Assembly (NCBI GenBank): GCA_028023455.1
Contig: JAQFVV010006200.1
Coordinates: forward strand, 4,441,860-4,505,859
Direction of reading: 5' to 3'
Length of the DNA stretch: 64,000 bases
Source: Epiperipatus broadwayi
Taxonomy: Eukaryota; Onychophora; Udeonychophora; Euonychophora; Peripatidae
Under the pieces are notes generated by a model. The model was not told where the DNA came from. It saw only the letters and a list, made by a program, of their open reading frames with translations, and did not search any database. Position 1 is the first letter of the stretch. Each line of letters begins with the position of its first letter. A program made the position numbers and the translations under genes. Below are positions 35,460 to 46,655 of the stretch, one piece after another.

Positions 35460-35640
35460 TGTTTAGAGTGGTATCATTCTCCTTTCTTCTTCAGGTGTTC
35501 TAGTCTGACCAGTAACAGTATTAGCATGGAAATTGAACCTGAACCCTTAGATTCTTGAATATTGAATTTTAAGGTAATGCTTTAACCAATAAAGTCATCT
35601 TGCTAATTTCATATACTTATCTATGAGGTTCCTCCCAATT
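35460..35640 (-). mobile_element. tRNA-derived SINE, family B, copy 1 (degenerate)
   Basis: It matches 50425-50650. On the minus strand the A-box region (TTATTGGTTAAAGCATTACC) and B box GGTTCAATTTCC lie about 55 bp apart, like a tRNA gene. The rest is tRNA-unrelated tail. Confidence 0.65.
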
Positions 35641-35669
35641 TCTCCATTTTTCCTAAGAACAAAGTTAAT

Positions 35670-36240
35670 TTGTGGTTTTTATATATTATGTATAGTCACA
35701 CTAGGTTGATTTATGGGATTATTTGCTATTGGCATGTCAGCATCTTCTTTGAATTTTCTTCTTTGTATATTTTCCTCTCTATTCATTATTTTTGTTATAT
35801 TTTCCCAATTGAACATATGTTCATTGGTACATACATGACATGTTACCTTAAGCACATGTGGTTTTTCTCTTCTAATCATTAATCTGTGCTTTTGTGATCA
35901 TTTTTCAATGAGTGACTGGTCTCACAGATATACATCCTTCCACATTTACTTGATATTTCATAGATGCAGTTTTTGTTTTTCATCATATCAAGTTTAGACT
36001 TTGTAGGTGTTAGACTTTTTCTTAGTGCAGTATGGCTCTGGAGAGCTATTCCAATATTATATTGATTGCAGTTTTTCCTTAATTCATCTGTTATGTACAT
36101 ACCTACATACGTATGGATACACTGCAGTACCACTAATTCAGAAAAACATTTCCTATTGTAATTACTTTAGTCTTTTTTTCATTTCATTCACCCAATCTAA
36201 TAAAATAATATTATTAATCCCTATAATTATATTTCAAATA
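35670..36240 (-). pseudogene. GIY-YIG endonuclease remnant of a Penelope-like element
   Basis: The minus strand reads, over two frames, LRKNCNQYNIGIAL, then CIYEISSKCGRMYICETSHSL (about 35985-35920), and in the next frame CHVCTNEHMFNWENITKIM with MNREENIQRRKFKEDADM (about 35850-35740). This is the layout of the C-terminal GIY-YIG nuclease of Penelope-like elements: GIY-like IYEI, then YIG-like YIC (the Gly is changed to Cys), then the His/Glu region NWEN. The RT part is missing, so this is a 5'-truncated fragment. It belongs to another PLE subfamily than the 2.3-5.7 kb copies. Confidence 0.7.
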
Positions 36241-37189
36241 AGTACCTGATCATCTTCTGACTAATAATATAAATAATAAGATGACTGCTTTGATGATATA
36301 TTAATTATGATGTCTCATGTAAATTTATAAATAATGTCCAGCTTGATGAAATTAAAATAGCAATATGTAATTTAGATATGGAAAGACTATAATAAATTAT
36401 CTGAAGAAAATTTAAATTATGGATATAATGTTAATTTTACACTATTAGAATAATCCATAATTTGGGCCAATCGTGATCAGTATTTTCCTTAGCATCATGC
36501 AGTCCTAGTATGATCAAGCCTTAATCTTAGGGACTTCTGCATTTTATAAAAATTAAGTAAAAATCGAGACATCAATTTTTCAGATATTATTAGAATTATT
36601 TTATTCTTATAAAAAATTTACAATAGAAATCTAAAGGCAGATTTTCTAAATGTTGCAAAGATGTACCTTTCTAAAAACGAGGATTTGAACAAATGTATTT
36701 TTATAATTGTACATGAAATTTTGTTTATTCATTATCAAATAGAACTCACATTTATTAGTTACACATTTATATGTTTTAAAGCCATTTTACTTTGTGTTTA
36801 ATTGGTTTATAGATAAATAATTAGTTATAAATTATTGTACTTTGCACTAACTATAATTTTTAAAATGTATAAGTATTTTAGTTTTTAATGAATATTAATG
36901 TGAGCACAGCTATTTTTTGTATGTGAGCATAGTTTAATTTTTCTATGTATGCACATATGTATATTTTAATTTTTAATTTTGGATTTTTTATTTTTATATT
37001 TATTTTAATTTAAATAGAATTTAAGCTTGATTAGGAGGGAATGTAGTTTTTTTTGTTTGAATTTTGTCATTGATTGGGTAGATATTCTGTGTTAGATTTT
37101 GTGACCAATCAGGGGGGTTTTGTTAAATTTTTAATCTTTGCCAAATCTGTAATTTTTGATTATCGCCATTTTACTGTGTATTTTTTTCT
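36241..37189. other. AT-rich stretch without recognised feature
   Basis: A T-rich area near 36990-37190 precedes the hammerhead-like motif, and the whole may be a PLE 3' region, but no protein remains. Confidence 0.4.
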
Positions 37190-37245
37190 TTTTCTTTCTG
37201 ATGAAAACCAGTCCTCTGGTTGAAATATTATATTATTTATTGGAT
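37190..37245 (+). ncRNA. Hammerhead-like motif, probably a PLE end
   Basis: CTGATGA (37198-37204) is followed by stem AACCAG-TCCT-CTGGTT and GAAATATT. One extra A sits before the stem, and stem I is not evident. The same signature type marks other PLE ends in this window. Confidence 0.45.
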
Positions 37246-37499
37246 TTATAAGTCTTTATTTTTTTGTTTTATATATATATATATATTTAGTCTTGCTATA
37301 TATTCATATGAATAACAAAAAAAATTCCAAATTATTCACATTAAAAATATAACATCTAATATTAACACCTAGTAAATTTCAATATTTCATAAGTGTTAAT
37401 AGGCAATAAATAGAAATGTAACTTAAGTGAAGATTGGCCTATAAAATTACATGTAGGTACAAAAGATTATATGGTTATTCTTATTTTTTCAAAGTCTTT

Positions 37500-38172
37500 A
37501 TCTTATAAACAAAGCAAAGCAAAACTCCATATAGTAGTGCCACCTGTGCTAAACAGAGTAATCAATGGATGCCAGAAGGCTTGTGCATAAAATCCCTATC
37601 CAATGCCTACTCATCCAATATCCCCAGACTAGTTTCTGGCTTGTGGCCTTCATCAGTGAGGAGCTTTGGATCTGAGAGCACTGCATCTAGATTTTAGGAT
37701 CTAATGCAACTCTCTAGCAACCACCTTTTATCTCTACTTAACTACAAAATCATGAGCATGAAATTGAAAACACAAAAAATATTTTCAATCTAAGCTCAAT
37801 AGCTTATATAGTCATATGGGTCTGAACTCAGTTCAGCACCCATACATTTTGGTGTCTTTGGCTCTTTAACAACCATAGCCACCACTACCCTATTAGGCAG
37901 GATTGGTGTTAAACCAGCAAGCATCACATGATTACATCTCCAATACTAGCACATAATTGTTTATAAACAAAGCAAAGCAAAACTCCATATAGTAGTGCCA
38001 CCTGTGCCAAACAGAGTAGGCATTGGATAGGGATTTTATGCACAAGCCTTCTGGAATCCATTGATTACTCTGTTTAGCACAGGTGGCACTACTATATGGA
38101 GTTTTGCTTTGCGTTGTTTATAAACAATTATGTGCTAGTATTGGAGATGTGATCATGTGATGCTTGCTGGTC
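37500..38172. mobile_element. Nested foldback of family D (hammerhead-bearing)
   Basis: AAACAAAGCAAAGCAAAACTCC occurs at about 37507 and about 37974 in the same orientation, and again inverted near 38098-38115. GTGATGCTTGCTGG-type ends occur inverted at about 37910-37925 and 38157-38171. The unit therefore consists of one long copy plus a rearranged inverted copy. Relatives: 54765-55200, 61958-62232 and the end fragment 58003-58050. Confidence 0.7.
37615..37669 (-). ncRNA. Type I hammerhead ribozyme candidate, family D
   Basis: Minus strand, in order: CCAA, AGC, TCCTCA (stem I 5' side), CTGATGA, a short GGC/GCC stem II (AGGCCACAAGCCA), GAAAC, TAGTC, then TGGGGA (stem I 3' side), TA, TTGG. 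Stem I pairs TCCTCA/TGGGGA, then CCAA/TTGG across an internal loop. Stem III is the minimal ACT/AGT. Predicted cleavage follows the GTC, between 37627 and 37626. Stem II is short, with an A-A mismatch at its base. Confidence 0.65.
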
Positions 38173-38730
38173 TTTATCTTGTGACTCAGATTGAGAATTT
38201 ACTAGTATTTAATATCGCTAATTGAATATTTAAGTATGGTTGAAGGATAACTATCTTTGTATCAGAAAAATTATTGTTGTTTGTTTTTTTATCATAAAAT
38301 CTGATAACAAATTATTCATAGTGTAAAATGGGTTTTATAGACTATGTATTTTAATCATATAAATTTTTATGACATCATAGTGCAATCTTCTGTAGAACAA
38401 AATAATATAGAGGACTTAATATAAGTATACTTTCCAACTTATTGATTTTTGGACTACTTTTTTGATTTTTTTATGATTATATGTATGATTTATTTATGCG
38501 CCATAATGATTCATTATATTCGACTATGATAGAGAGACAACTTTAAACTGATTGTGCCTATTGCTCTCAATTAACCTACATAGCATGAAGGACCATTAAT
38601 GGATGATTTGCTCTAATTAAACCTAATTAACAAATTGCTTATTAACATATTGGAAAAAGACAAAAAGCTCCAATAGGGTGATTAACCAGTTTACTATGCT
38701 TAAAAATAAAAAATCAAGAAAGAAAATGTT

Positions 38731-38836
38731 TTTTTTTTAAGTGTCATAGCATCGGCCAGGACACGAACCCGCAACCCGGACAACTGCCTGCAAGTGCAAG
38801 GCAGTCACGCTGACCCCTCGACCACCAATGCAAGAC
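38731..38836 (-). mobile_element. tRNA-derived SINE with perfect target duplication
   Basis: AGAAAGAAAATGTT flanks it at 38717-38730 and 38837-38850. The minus strand holds an A-box-like GGTGGTCGAGGGGTCAGCG and a B-box-like GCGGGTTCGTGTCC, ending in TATGACAC plus an A run. It is the same family as 41911-42005 and is probably a young insertion. Confidence 0.85.
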
Positions 38837-38850
38837 AGAAAGAAAATGTT

Positions 38851-40424
38851 AACACTTAAATTTGTTGCATTCTTTAAAAGGCTATCAAATATAACAATGT
38901 TTTGCAATATACTAACTAAATTTTCATAGCAGAAAATAAAAATAGTCAAGAAATATCCAATTTACTTTCATTTTCTATTCTCACTGTTTAAATTTACTGC
39001 AAAACAATTTTGTATTTACCAACTTGCTAAAAAAAGAGATTGCTTTTAAATTCCATGTAACATTAATCTGTTGGTGTTTTTTTTATACAAACAATTACAG
39101 TTATAGTTCCTTTCCTATATTTATAAATTTGTTTATTAATAAATATTATTAACAGATTTACAATAATATTGTATTTATATGCAATTTACAAATGAGATAA
39201 AATTTATGAGAAAGTAATTTTTTTTTATATATATTTAAATGCTTTTTGAAATTTAGTTGATTTTTGCTTGCAGACAGATTTAACATTTATTAAAAAATTT
39301 ATAAATGACTGTAAAAACAATTAATAATATTAAATAAATTTATAAGCAAGTCCATACTTTAAATATTATTTCAAAAAAAAATTATAAAAAATAATTCAGA
39401 AATAAAATTATATGGCTGCAAACCCTGGACATGGAATAAGGATAATGAGGATTACAATTCTTAGAGAATTAAAAAAAAAAAACCTTTATAATTTTATTAA
39501 AATAGATTTCCAACAAGTAGAGAAACAAGTTTTTCTAATTTTAATTAAATGTTTTCAACAATATTAATTTTTGCCTCAAGCTTTAGAAATCTAGGAGACA
39601 CTTTGATCAAGATTATCTATTAAACAAACAGGATTTTATTGAATATAGTCACCAACCCGATTTAGAGAATCAAAAAGCACACTATGCATGGTCTTTGCTG
39701 CAAGGCAAAGATAATATGTTGTGAGCAAAGAGTGGTATATAGTATTGATTTGATCAAGGCACTTGTGGAAATAATCAAAAAAGGTTGCGGCACAGTTTGA
39801 AGATAGATGAATATCTATCAAAGTTTATTTATTTTACACTTCTTTGTATTATAACTAGTATGAAAATTTTAAGATATTTGAAATAAAACTAGTATAAAAA
39901 AGGCATATACTAAACCCAACTTAATTTTATTTTTATAATAATGATTTTTGCAGTTTATAAATGATTTATGAAACAAGTATTTAGATGTTACATGGTGAAG
40001 CTTTTAATTAAATTGATTAAAAAAATCTGAAGTTCTAAATTACTGTAAGCTGATAATTATGACATTCTTTCTTATTGAAGAGATGATCTACATAATACTA
40101 CAAATATTATAAATATAATAAAACATAATTTGTTTTTAGTAATTAAAGTTAAAAAAAAATGCAAAAATATATTAAATTGAAAAATAAAATCAACCTTTAG
40201 GTAGAATATTTAATAGTATGAGAATGCAAATCAATTTAAATATTTGGTAGCTTTTTAATGATGAAGGTTGACATTGATACTGTGATGGGATAAATTTACA
40301 GTTTAAAAAGCAGAGCACTACACTATAGTTACATAACTAATTCATACATATGAAGGGCCAGAATGAGTTACGGTCAACATGGGTATGACAACAACATTGG
40401 CAAACAAGCGTTTTGAGTATGCCA
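38851..40424. other. AT-rich stretch, possible LINE trace
   Basis: Around 39405-39440 the plus strand reads KLYGCKPWTWNKDNED, like the LYGCETWT segment found near the end of many LINE reverse transcriptases. It is very short, so this is only a trace. The minus-strand frame at 39821-39636 is not recognised. Confidence 0.3.
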
Positions 40425-40712
40425 CCAGCAGATTTTCAATAATATGGATGGCTGAACAGTTGGAGAATGAACAAGATTGAAGCCTGTTTATTAAAGTTTG
40501 AAGATTTGCTATCTTAATATTGAGCACTGTTAATATATCTGGGTGGAAGATGATGATCTAGACCAACTAATTAGTGCTGATTCAGCATGAAATACATATA
40601 TTGATCATTTATATTTTTTGCATGTGAGTGGTCATTTATATCAGTTGTATAAGATGGAGTAAATGACTGGATAGCTTGAAAGTCAGGGTTCAAATTCCTT
40701 CTAATACATCTA
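40425..40712 (+). mobile_element. Ribozyme SINE family A, copy with decayed ribozyme
   Basis: The full body is present: GATTTTCAAT head, CATTAAAG-like block, hammerhead position at 40549-40612, and tail with B-box-like GGGTTCAAATTCC near 40687-40699. The ribozyme core reads CTAATTA (40567-40573), with stem II GTGCT/AGCAT and GAAA intact, so it is not expected to cleave. TA simple sequence follows the tail. Confidence 0.7.
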
Positions 40713-41910
40713 GATTAATATATATATATATATATATATACTATACTTGTATTTAAATATAACTAATTCAACTAAATATTGTCATTCTACCAAATTTGTT
40801 ATATGGAAATGAAACACAAATCTTCTATTGAGCCAATTTGCAGGCATTGAAAAAATGTGATTTATTTTAGGCTTCATAATATTTTGAAAGAAGATTGGCA
40901 AAATCATAAAACTAATTGATGTTTTTCAGCTTGCTGGAAATGGTGTTGTATCTATTTGTGTAAGGGTTTATCTTTATTGGATTGAGAATGAACTTAAAAG
41001 TCATTTTTATAGGAATGGAAGTTCCCATTTATATTATAAGAATTATTTTAAGTACACTATAAAAAATGCAATATTGAATGCTTTTATTATAATGATTTGA
41101 TTGGATATAGAATCCAGTGAAACGCTAGACAAAGTAGTGAGATTTTTCAGAAAAAAACGGCAGAAAAAATGGAAAAAAAAAAAATAGCATCACAAAGATA
41201 TCAAATAAACAGATTCTAAAGAACCAACACGTAATATATGGAGATATATTTGTAAATTGGTTTATAAGTTATAAATTATTCAAAACACTTTTAATGCCCC
41301 CTCTCCCATCTTTTCCTTCTAGAATTCGAATGACTAAACTCGTAAGTAACAACTAATAAAAAAAAAAAAAATGATTAAAAAAAGGTACACAATTTTGTAT
41401 ATTGCGAAGATAGATTAAGTGTGTATATGATGATGAATGAAGCAAAAGTGAATTATAAATTTATCAAATATTTAAGAAAAAGAGATATGACTGAGATTCA
41501 GAAGAAATTTGTCTCGGCCACTAGTCTTTCAGAATGTAAATGATTGTCGTAATATTAAATGCGGTTAACAAAGGCGATCAGCAAACATTTGATAACATTT
41601 TAAAATAATTATTTATTTACAATTTTTTTTCTTTCAACATTAGTTTAATAACATAATAAAACACAAATTTACCTCTAATCCAATAATTTTTTTTATACTA
41701 ATTACTTAATAATGTAACATAACGCAAGTGTCATTCATCTAAAAATTTAATAAAAATATATTTGAACCAAATTCAAAATCATTCAAATATCATAATGCCA
41801 TGCAAGTAATTCAATGAATTACAATGGCTAAGCAATTAAACTCTTACGACAATGATATAAAGTAAATAAACTCAAAAAAATTTGTAATAATGTATAAACA
41901 GACTATCAAC

Positions 41911-42005
41911 GATGATGGTCGAGTGGTCAGCACAGCTGCCTTACAAACAGTTGTCCCGGGTTAGCTGGTTCGTTTCCCGGCCCATGCTATGACACATGAA
42001 AATAA
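41911..42005 (+). mobile_element. tRNA-derived SINE
   Basis: GATGGTCGAGTGGTCAGCAC (A-box region) and GCTGGTTCGTTTCCC (B-box region) match the 38.7 kb SINE and end TATGACACATG plus A-rich tail. Confidence 0.75.
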
Positions 42006-42278
42006 AATATAAAAATACCCGATTTAATATTAATTGTTTTAAAAAGAAAATAAACATAAAAATTATGCATCGACTAATAACCAAAATAATGTTCTATCAA
42101 AAGAAAATAAGTAAATGGTATTTAGTTTACTAACCCTTCTATGAATTGCACGTTTATTTCAGTGAAACAGAAACTGTGTGTGTATGCAAGTGTATATATA
42201 TGTGTTGATCTATAATTATATTAGTAAGTCCAAATGTAAGATAGAGATATACAATACTTAAATGAGATTACCTTATAA

Positions 42279-42461
42279 ACTTGATTCCAAGAGATTGTAA
42301 AAGACCCAGAAAGAGACCACATGTGAGATGGATGGATGAAATAAGAAAGTATGCAGGGATGATGTGGAAAAGAGAAGCTAAAGATAGGAAAAGGTAGATT
42401 GAACTTGGAGAGACCTTCATCCTGCGGTGGATTGATAATGATTGATGATGATGATGATGAC
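42279..42461 (+). pseudogene. 3' end of an RTE-type LINE
   Basis: In one frame it reads RDCKRPRKRPHVRWMDEIRK, then YAGMMWKREAKDRKR and ELGETFILRWIDND, the conserved C-terminal tail of RTE-clade reverse transcriptases, ending in a GATGATGATGATGAC tail. Only the last ~60 codons are present, so this is a severely 5'-truncated insertion. It is less decayed than the matching segment of the 9.7-15.6 kb copy. Confidence 0.85.
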
Positions 42462-43206
42462 ATTATAAACATTGTTGTCGGATAACTGACCAACTATTCA
42501 TACAAGCAAAACATTTGTATAAACAATACATTGGATTTCAAATACTATTACAAATAAGAGTATAATAAATAATAAATCCCAATATAAAAGTCTCTTTTTG
42601 AGTAGTCCAAAAGTATAATATTTTAAATATTAAGATAGTATATAAAAATGTCAATCCAAGTGCTATCATTTTAATTCAAAGTGAAAACTTATTACTAAAT
42701 GTGAGCAGTGACATACAAATTTTGACCTATACAATTAAAAAAATAGAATACCAAACAATTACATAGTCATTATGTTAAAAGAAGAGTTAAGATCTATAAT
42801 TAAACCTATCTCATAAAGTAGCTGCTTTAAAAAATTATTATTATAGAAATAACCATAAGAGACTTGAACACAGATTTGTATTCAATCAAATGTTATAGAA
42901 ATAAGAGATTAAATAATTCTAATGAAGTAGTTTTGTTACAAAAAGATCAATTTTATAAAGATTACTTGAGTGTTGGCTACTCATAAATTTGTTAAAAGTA
43001 TTTTATTTAATAGTAATGATATTTGTAATAATATAGGGATAAAAAATATGATTTTATTTATTTGCCTTTTAAATTGCCTTCTTATAAAATTGTATGTAAA
43101 AATAGTAATTTGCTTGGAAATAAAAAAAATTGTGTGGAAAAGGGTATTACTTTGAATAATTTATTAAATAATATGATATGAAATAATATTTTATATAGTG
43201 CTATGT

Positions 43207-43565
43207 TTTATAAACAGTAATAATAATCAGCTATTAAGCTAATGCACTTTGAAAATTTAAATTATAAATGAATACTCTCAATTCCAAATACAAGATAAAG
43301 TTTTTTTGTAAAGATTTTCACAAGCTTATTTATTCAAGCATAGTAAAAGTAACTTAAAGTGATTATTTAATATCTCACACTCTCATTTCCAAATGTTTAA
43401 GATTTGCCCATACATAAACATTTGGATAAGAAAAGATAGATGATTTATTCTATCTTTTCAAAAAGACTTTATCTTGTGTTTGGAATTGAGAGTATTCATT
43501 TATAATTTAAATCTTCAAACACATGTGCATTAGCTTAATAGCTGATTATTATTACTGTTTATAAA
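43207..43565. repeat. 359 bp palindromic (MITE-like) element
   Basis: Ends TTTATAAACAGTAATAATAA and its reverse complement; the arms pair over about 110 bp each and share AATACTCTCAATTCC / GGAATTGAGAGTATT and AAGATAAAGT / ACTTTATCTT. The loop is about 130 bp. No coding content. Confidence 0.8.
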
Positions 43566-44399
43566 TAATATGAAGGAAATTTTTGATAAAAAGACTATTC
43601 CTGGAGACAGTATACATTATACCTTGTTTTTGTAAAAATATATGTATATAATCTGAGTTTAAATAAAAGCATAAAGTTGCATAAAAGTACAGTTAGAAAT
43701 AAATATTTTAGTTCTGCATTATATATATATCCATAAAAAAGGTCAGACAACATTATTAGTTTTGATGAGGCTAAGGTTCTTTTTTTTGAAAGAAATGAAA
43801 TAAAAAGAATTAAAGAATCTTTAGTATTAAAATTTATGATTCTGAAACAATTAATTTATTTAAAAGTTGTTTTAATATTAAGGGTGTGTGGCATGTAAGT
43901 GGAATTGTGCATAATATTTACTATATATTTGTTACATTGTAGTTCTTTACATTTGAGATGTTTGCTTTTAGCAATTAGACCATTAGTTGTATTTTAGAGT
44001 TTATTTTCTTTGAACTAATTTGGTTTAAGAAAATGTATACCCAGCCTAAACCAGATCAAAACTCATGCTTCTTGTAATTAATGCAAAAGATAAAAACAAG
44101 ATATCAATTACTATCTTCAAAATTCATTTTTGAGGAGACTTGGAAGCTATTCCAGTTTCCTAAGAACTTAACATAACAAAACTATCATAACAATAATCTC
44201 TATTGAACAGTATGGAGTAATAATCTTGTATATCAGTTTTCTTTCATTATTATTGTCCTTTTACAAAGTGTAACCTTTGTTTAGCCTAATAAAAATTTGT
44301 TTAACAACTAATCTGGTTTAATTGTGAATTTGGGATAATTTTGATAACTTTAGTGACTAGTTTAGCTTTAGGCTTTTAATGTTTACATTGTTTTTTTTT

Positions 44400-44505
44400 T
44401 GGGGGGGGGGATATTCCACCTTTATTGTTTAAAGAAAGGTTGATTGCCTTGACAACAATTTGAAATTGTTGATTGTCTAAGTGTTGACTGGCTTTTAATG
44501 ATATA
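44400..44505 (-). repeat. Family F1 repeat, partial inverted copy
   Basis: On the minus strand it matches the start of 5901-6241 (AGTCAACA-TTAGACAATC, then AAGGCAATC and CAATAAAGGTGGAAT). A T-run/G-run sits at 44391-44410. It stops where the Tigger element begins. Confidence 0.6.
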
Positions 44506-44509
44506 TATA

Positions 44510-46653
44510 CAGGAAGTCCGCTAGTTATGACCATTTGAATTACAAACATTTCACTATTACGTAATCACTTTTAGACTTTAGATCTTTATCTATGCACATG
44601 ATAAAAATAACTATTTACATACATTCGTGATTGAATTTTTTCTAAAGAAATATAAACTTTGGAATTTAGAAAATAATTAAAAGTATATTTTAGAGAACAA
44701 TAAAAACCTATATAAAATACAGTAAATCTTCCTATCTCTCTGACATTGATTATTTTTATTTTTAGTATCGTCACAGACTGTCTTGATTAGTGCTTATTTT
44801 TAAAAGTAGTTTGTGCGCGATTATGTTACATATATACTATATATATTTCTGTTTCGGTGAATTTTTTTTCAATCTTATTAATTAAAAACATGAGTGAAAA
44901 ACAAAAACAGCATTGTTGATATGCCTAAAAAGAAATCAAGATCTCATAAACCCCAAATGGTTGAGACAAAAATGGATATAATTAGACATTCTGAAAATAG
45001 TGAATCTTTTGCTTCAATCGCACGTTCATGTAATTTAAATCGATCAATAACATATACAATTGTGAAAAACAGGAACAAAATTAATAAATATGTTAAAAAT
45101 TGTGGAAATATTTTTTTAAAGATTGTTTCAAAAAGACATGGCAAAGGAATGGATGAAGTGGAGAAATCTTTGACTTTATGGACTGAAGATCAACATCAAA
45201 AAAGCATCACAGTGAGTTTATTAATTATTCAAGCTAAGGCTCTTAGTTTGCGTGAAGATTGGAAGAAATAATTAAAAGAAGACTTTGCTATTGATTTTGC
45301 AGCAACCAATGGCTGGCTTCACAAATTTAAAATGAGATATTCTTTACATAATATTAAATGTTACTGGGGAAGATACCAGTGCAGATATGAAAGACTGCCA
45401 GTGAATTTATTTCCTCTTTCTCTAATATCATTAAAGCTGGAGCTTATTTTCCATGTCTAATCTTCAATGTAGATGAGACAGGATTATTTTGGAAAATGAT
45501 GCCTGCATGTACATATTTAGAAAAGAAAGAATCAGTTGCACCTGGACATAAACCTTCTAAAAACAGAATAACATTGCTTCTTGGAGATAATTTAGCTGGT
45601 GATTTTAAATTGAAGCAAATGCTAATTTATCAGACGGAAAATCCTAGAGCATTGAAGGGAAAGATAAAAGAATGCTTCCAGTAAATTGGAAATCAAATAC
45701 TAAAGCCTGGGCTACTGCACAGCTTTTTCAAGATTGGTTCTCACATCATTTTGTGGCTTCTGTTAAGCAATATTGTAGTGAGACTAATTTACCATTTAAA
45801 ACACTATTGCTCTTAGACAATTCTCCTGGAAATCCAAAATCCTGCAAAATTTATATCCAGAAGTTAATGTTGTGTTCATCCCTCTCAATACCACAAGTGA
45901 AATACAACCTATGGACTAAACTGTGATATCTACTTTTAAGCAGTATTATATGAAAAGATTTAATGACTCAAGCAATCAAGGCAATTGACAAGGAAGGTAA
46001 ACCTACACTAAGAGATTTTTGGAAATGTTATAATATATGTGTGGGCTGAAATAAGAGCGTTAACAGTGAAAGGTTGTTGGAAAAAAATATATCCACAAAT
46101 GATGAATACTTTTATGGACACTGAAGGAATTGAAGATATCACAACTGAAATAGTCAATATAATAAATGAATTAAAGTTAGATGTCACTGATGAAGATATT
46201 GATGAGTTAATGCAATCTCATTCAGAACCTCTGTCAAATGAAGACTTGATTAAACTACAAGAGATAAATGAAATACAAAATGAAGAAGAACCTAATAATG
46301 AACTTATTGTTAAGAGTTTGACAATCAAGAATATGAATGAAACTTTCATGCATCTTGACAATGTTTTGACTATCATGGAAGAATGTAATCCCAATGGAGA
46401 TCGTATATCTCGTGTATGAAGGGCAATAAAAAAATACAGAATTTTACAGAATTCTCTATCAAAAGAAGAAAAAGAATACAATTCAATTAACTGTTGATAA
46501 ATTTGTAAATAAAACTCCAGATACTAATCAATAAAAAATAAATACTGTATTTTGAAAACACTTTTTGATGTTTTTTTATAGACCTCTACTTACAATTTCA
46601 ACTTCCAAACACACATCAGGAAACAATTAAGTTTGTAACCAGGGGATTGCCTG
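44510..46653 (+). mobile_element. Tigger/pogo-type DNA transposon with TIRs and TA duplication
   Basis: It starts CAGGAAGTCCGCTAGTTATG and ends with the reverse complement of CAGGCAATCCCCTGGTTAC, flanked on both sides by TA (44508-44509, 46654-46655). Its length is 2144 bp, typical for the family. It encloses a broken transposase. Confidence 0.88.
44894..46419 (+). pseudogene. Tigger/pogo-type transposase, frameshifted
   Basis: The N-terminal frame (44894-45271; the better start is the Met at 44921 before PKKKSRSHKP) shows a CENP-B-like helix-turn-helix with FASIARSCNLNRSITYTIVKN, then a second DNA-binding segment with LTLWTEDQHQ. After a stop at 45269-45271 the DDE region is scattered over three frames. 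FNVDETGLFW near 45463-45492 gives the first Asp, LLLLDNSPGNP near 45806-45838 the second, and QPMD near 45907-45918, just before a stop, the third. An acidic C-terminal frame follows (46039-46419). The catalytic triad is therefore visible but no frame joins it. Such transposases cut and paste DNA at TA sites in the nucleus. This copy cannot make an intact enzyme. Confidence 0.88.
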
Positions 46654-46655
46654 TA

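Noticed and set aside
39636-39821. 61-codon minus-strand frame as a transposase fragment
   Set aside because: It looked protein-like but matched no family motif I could name.
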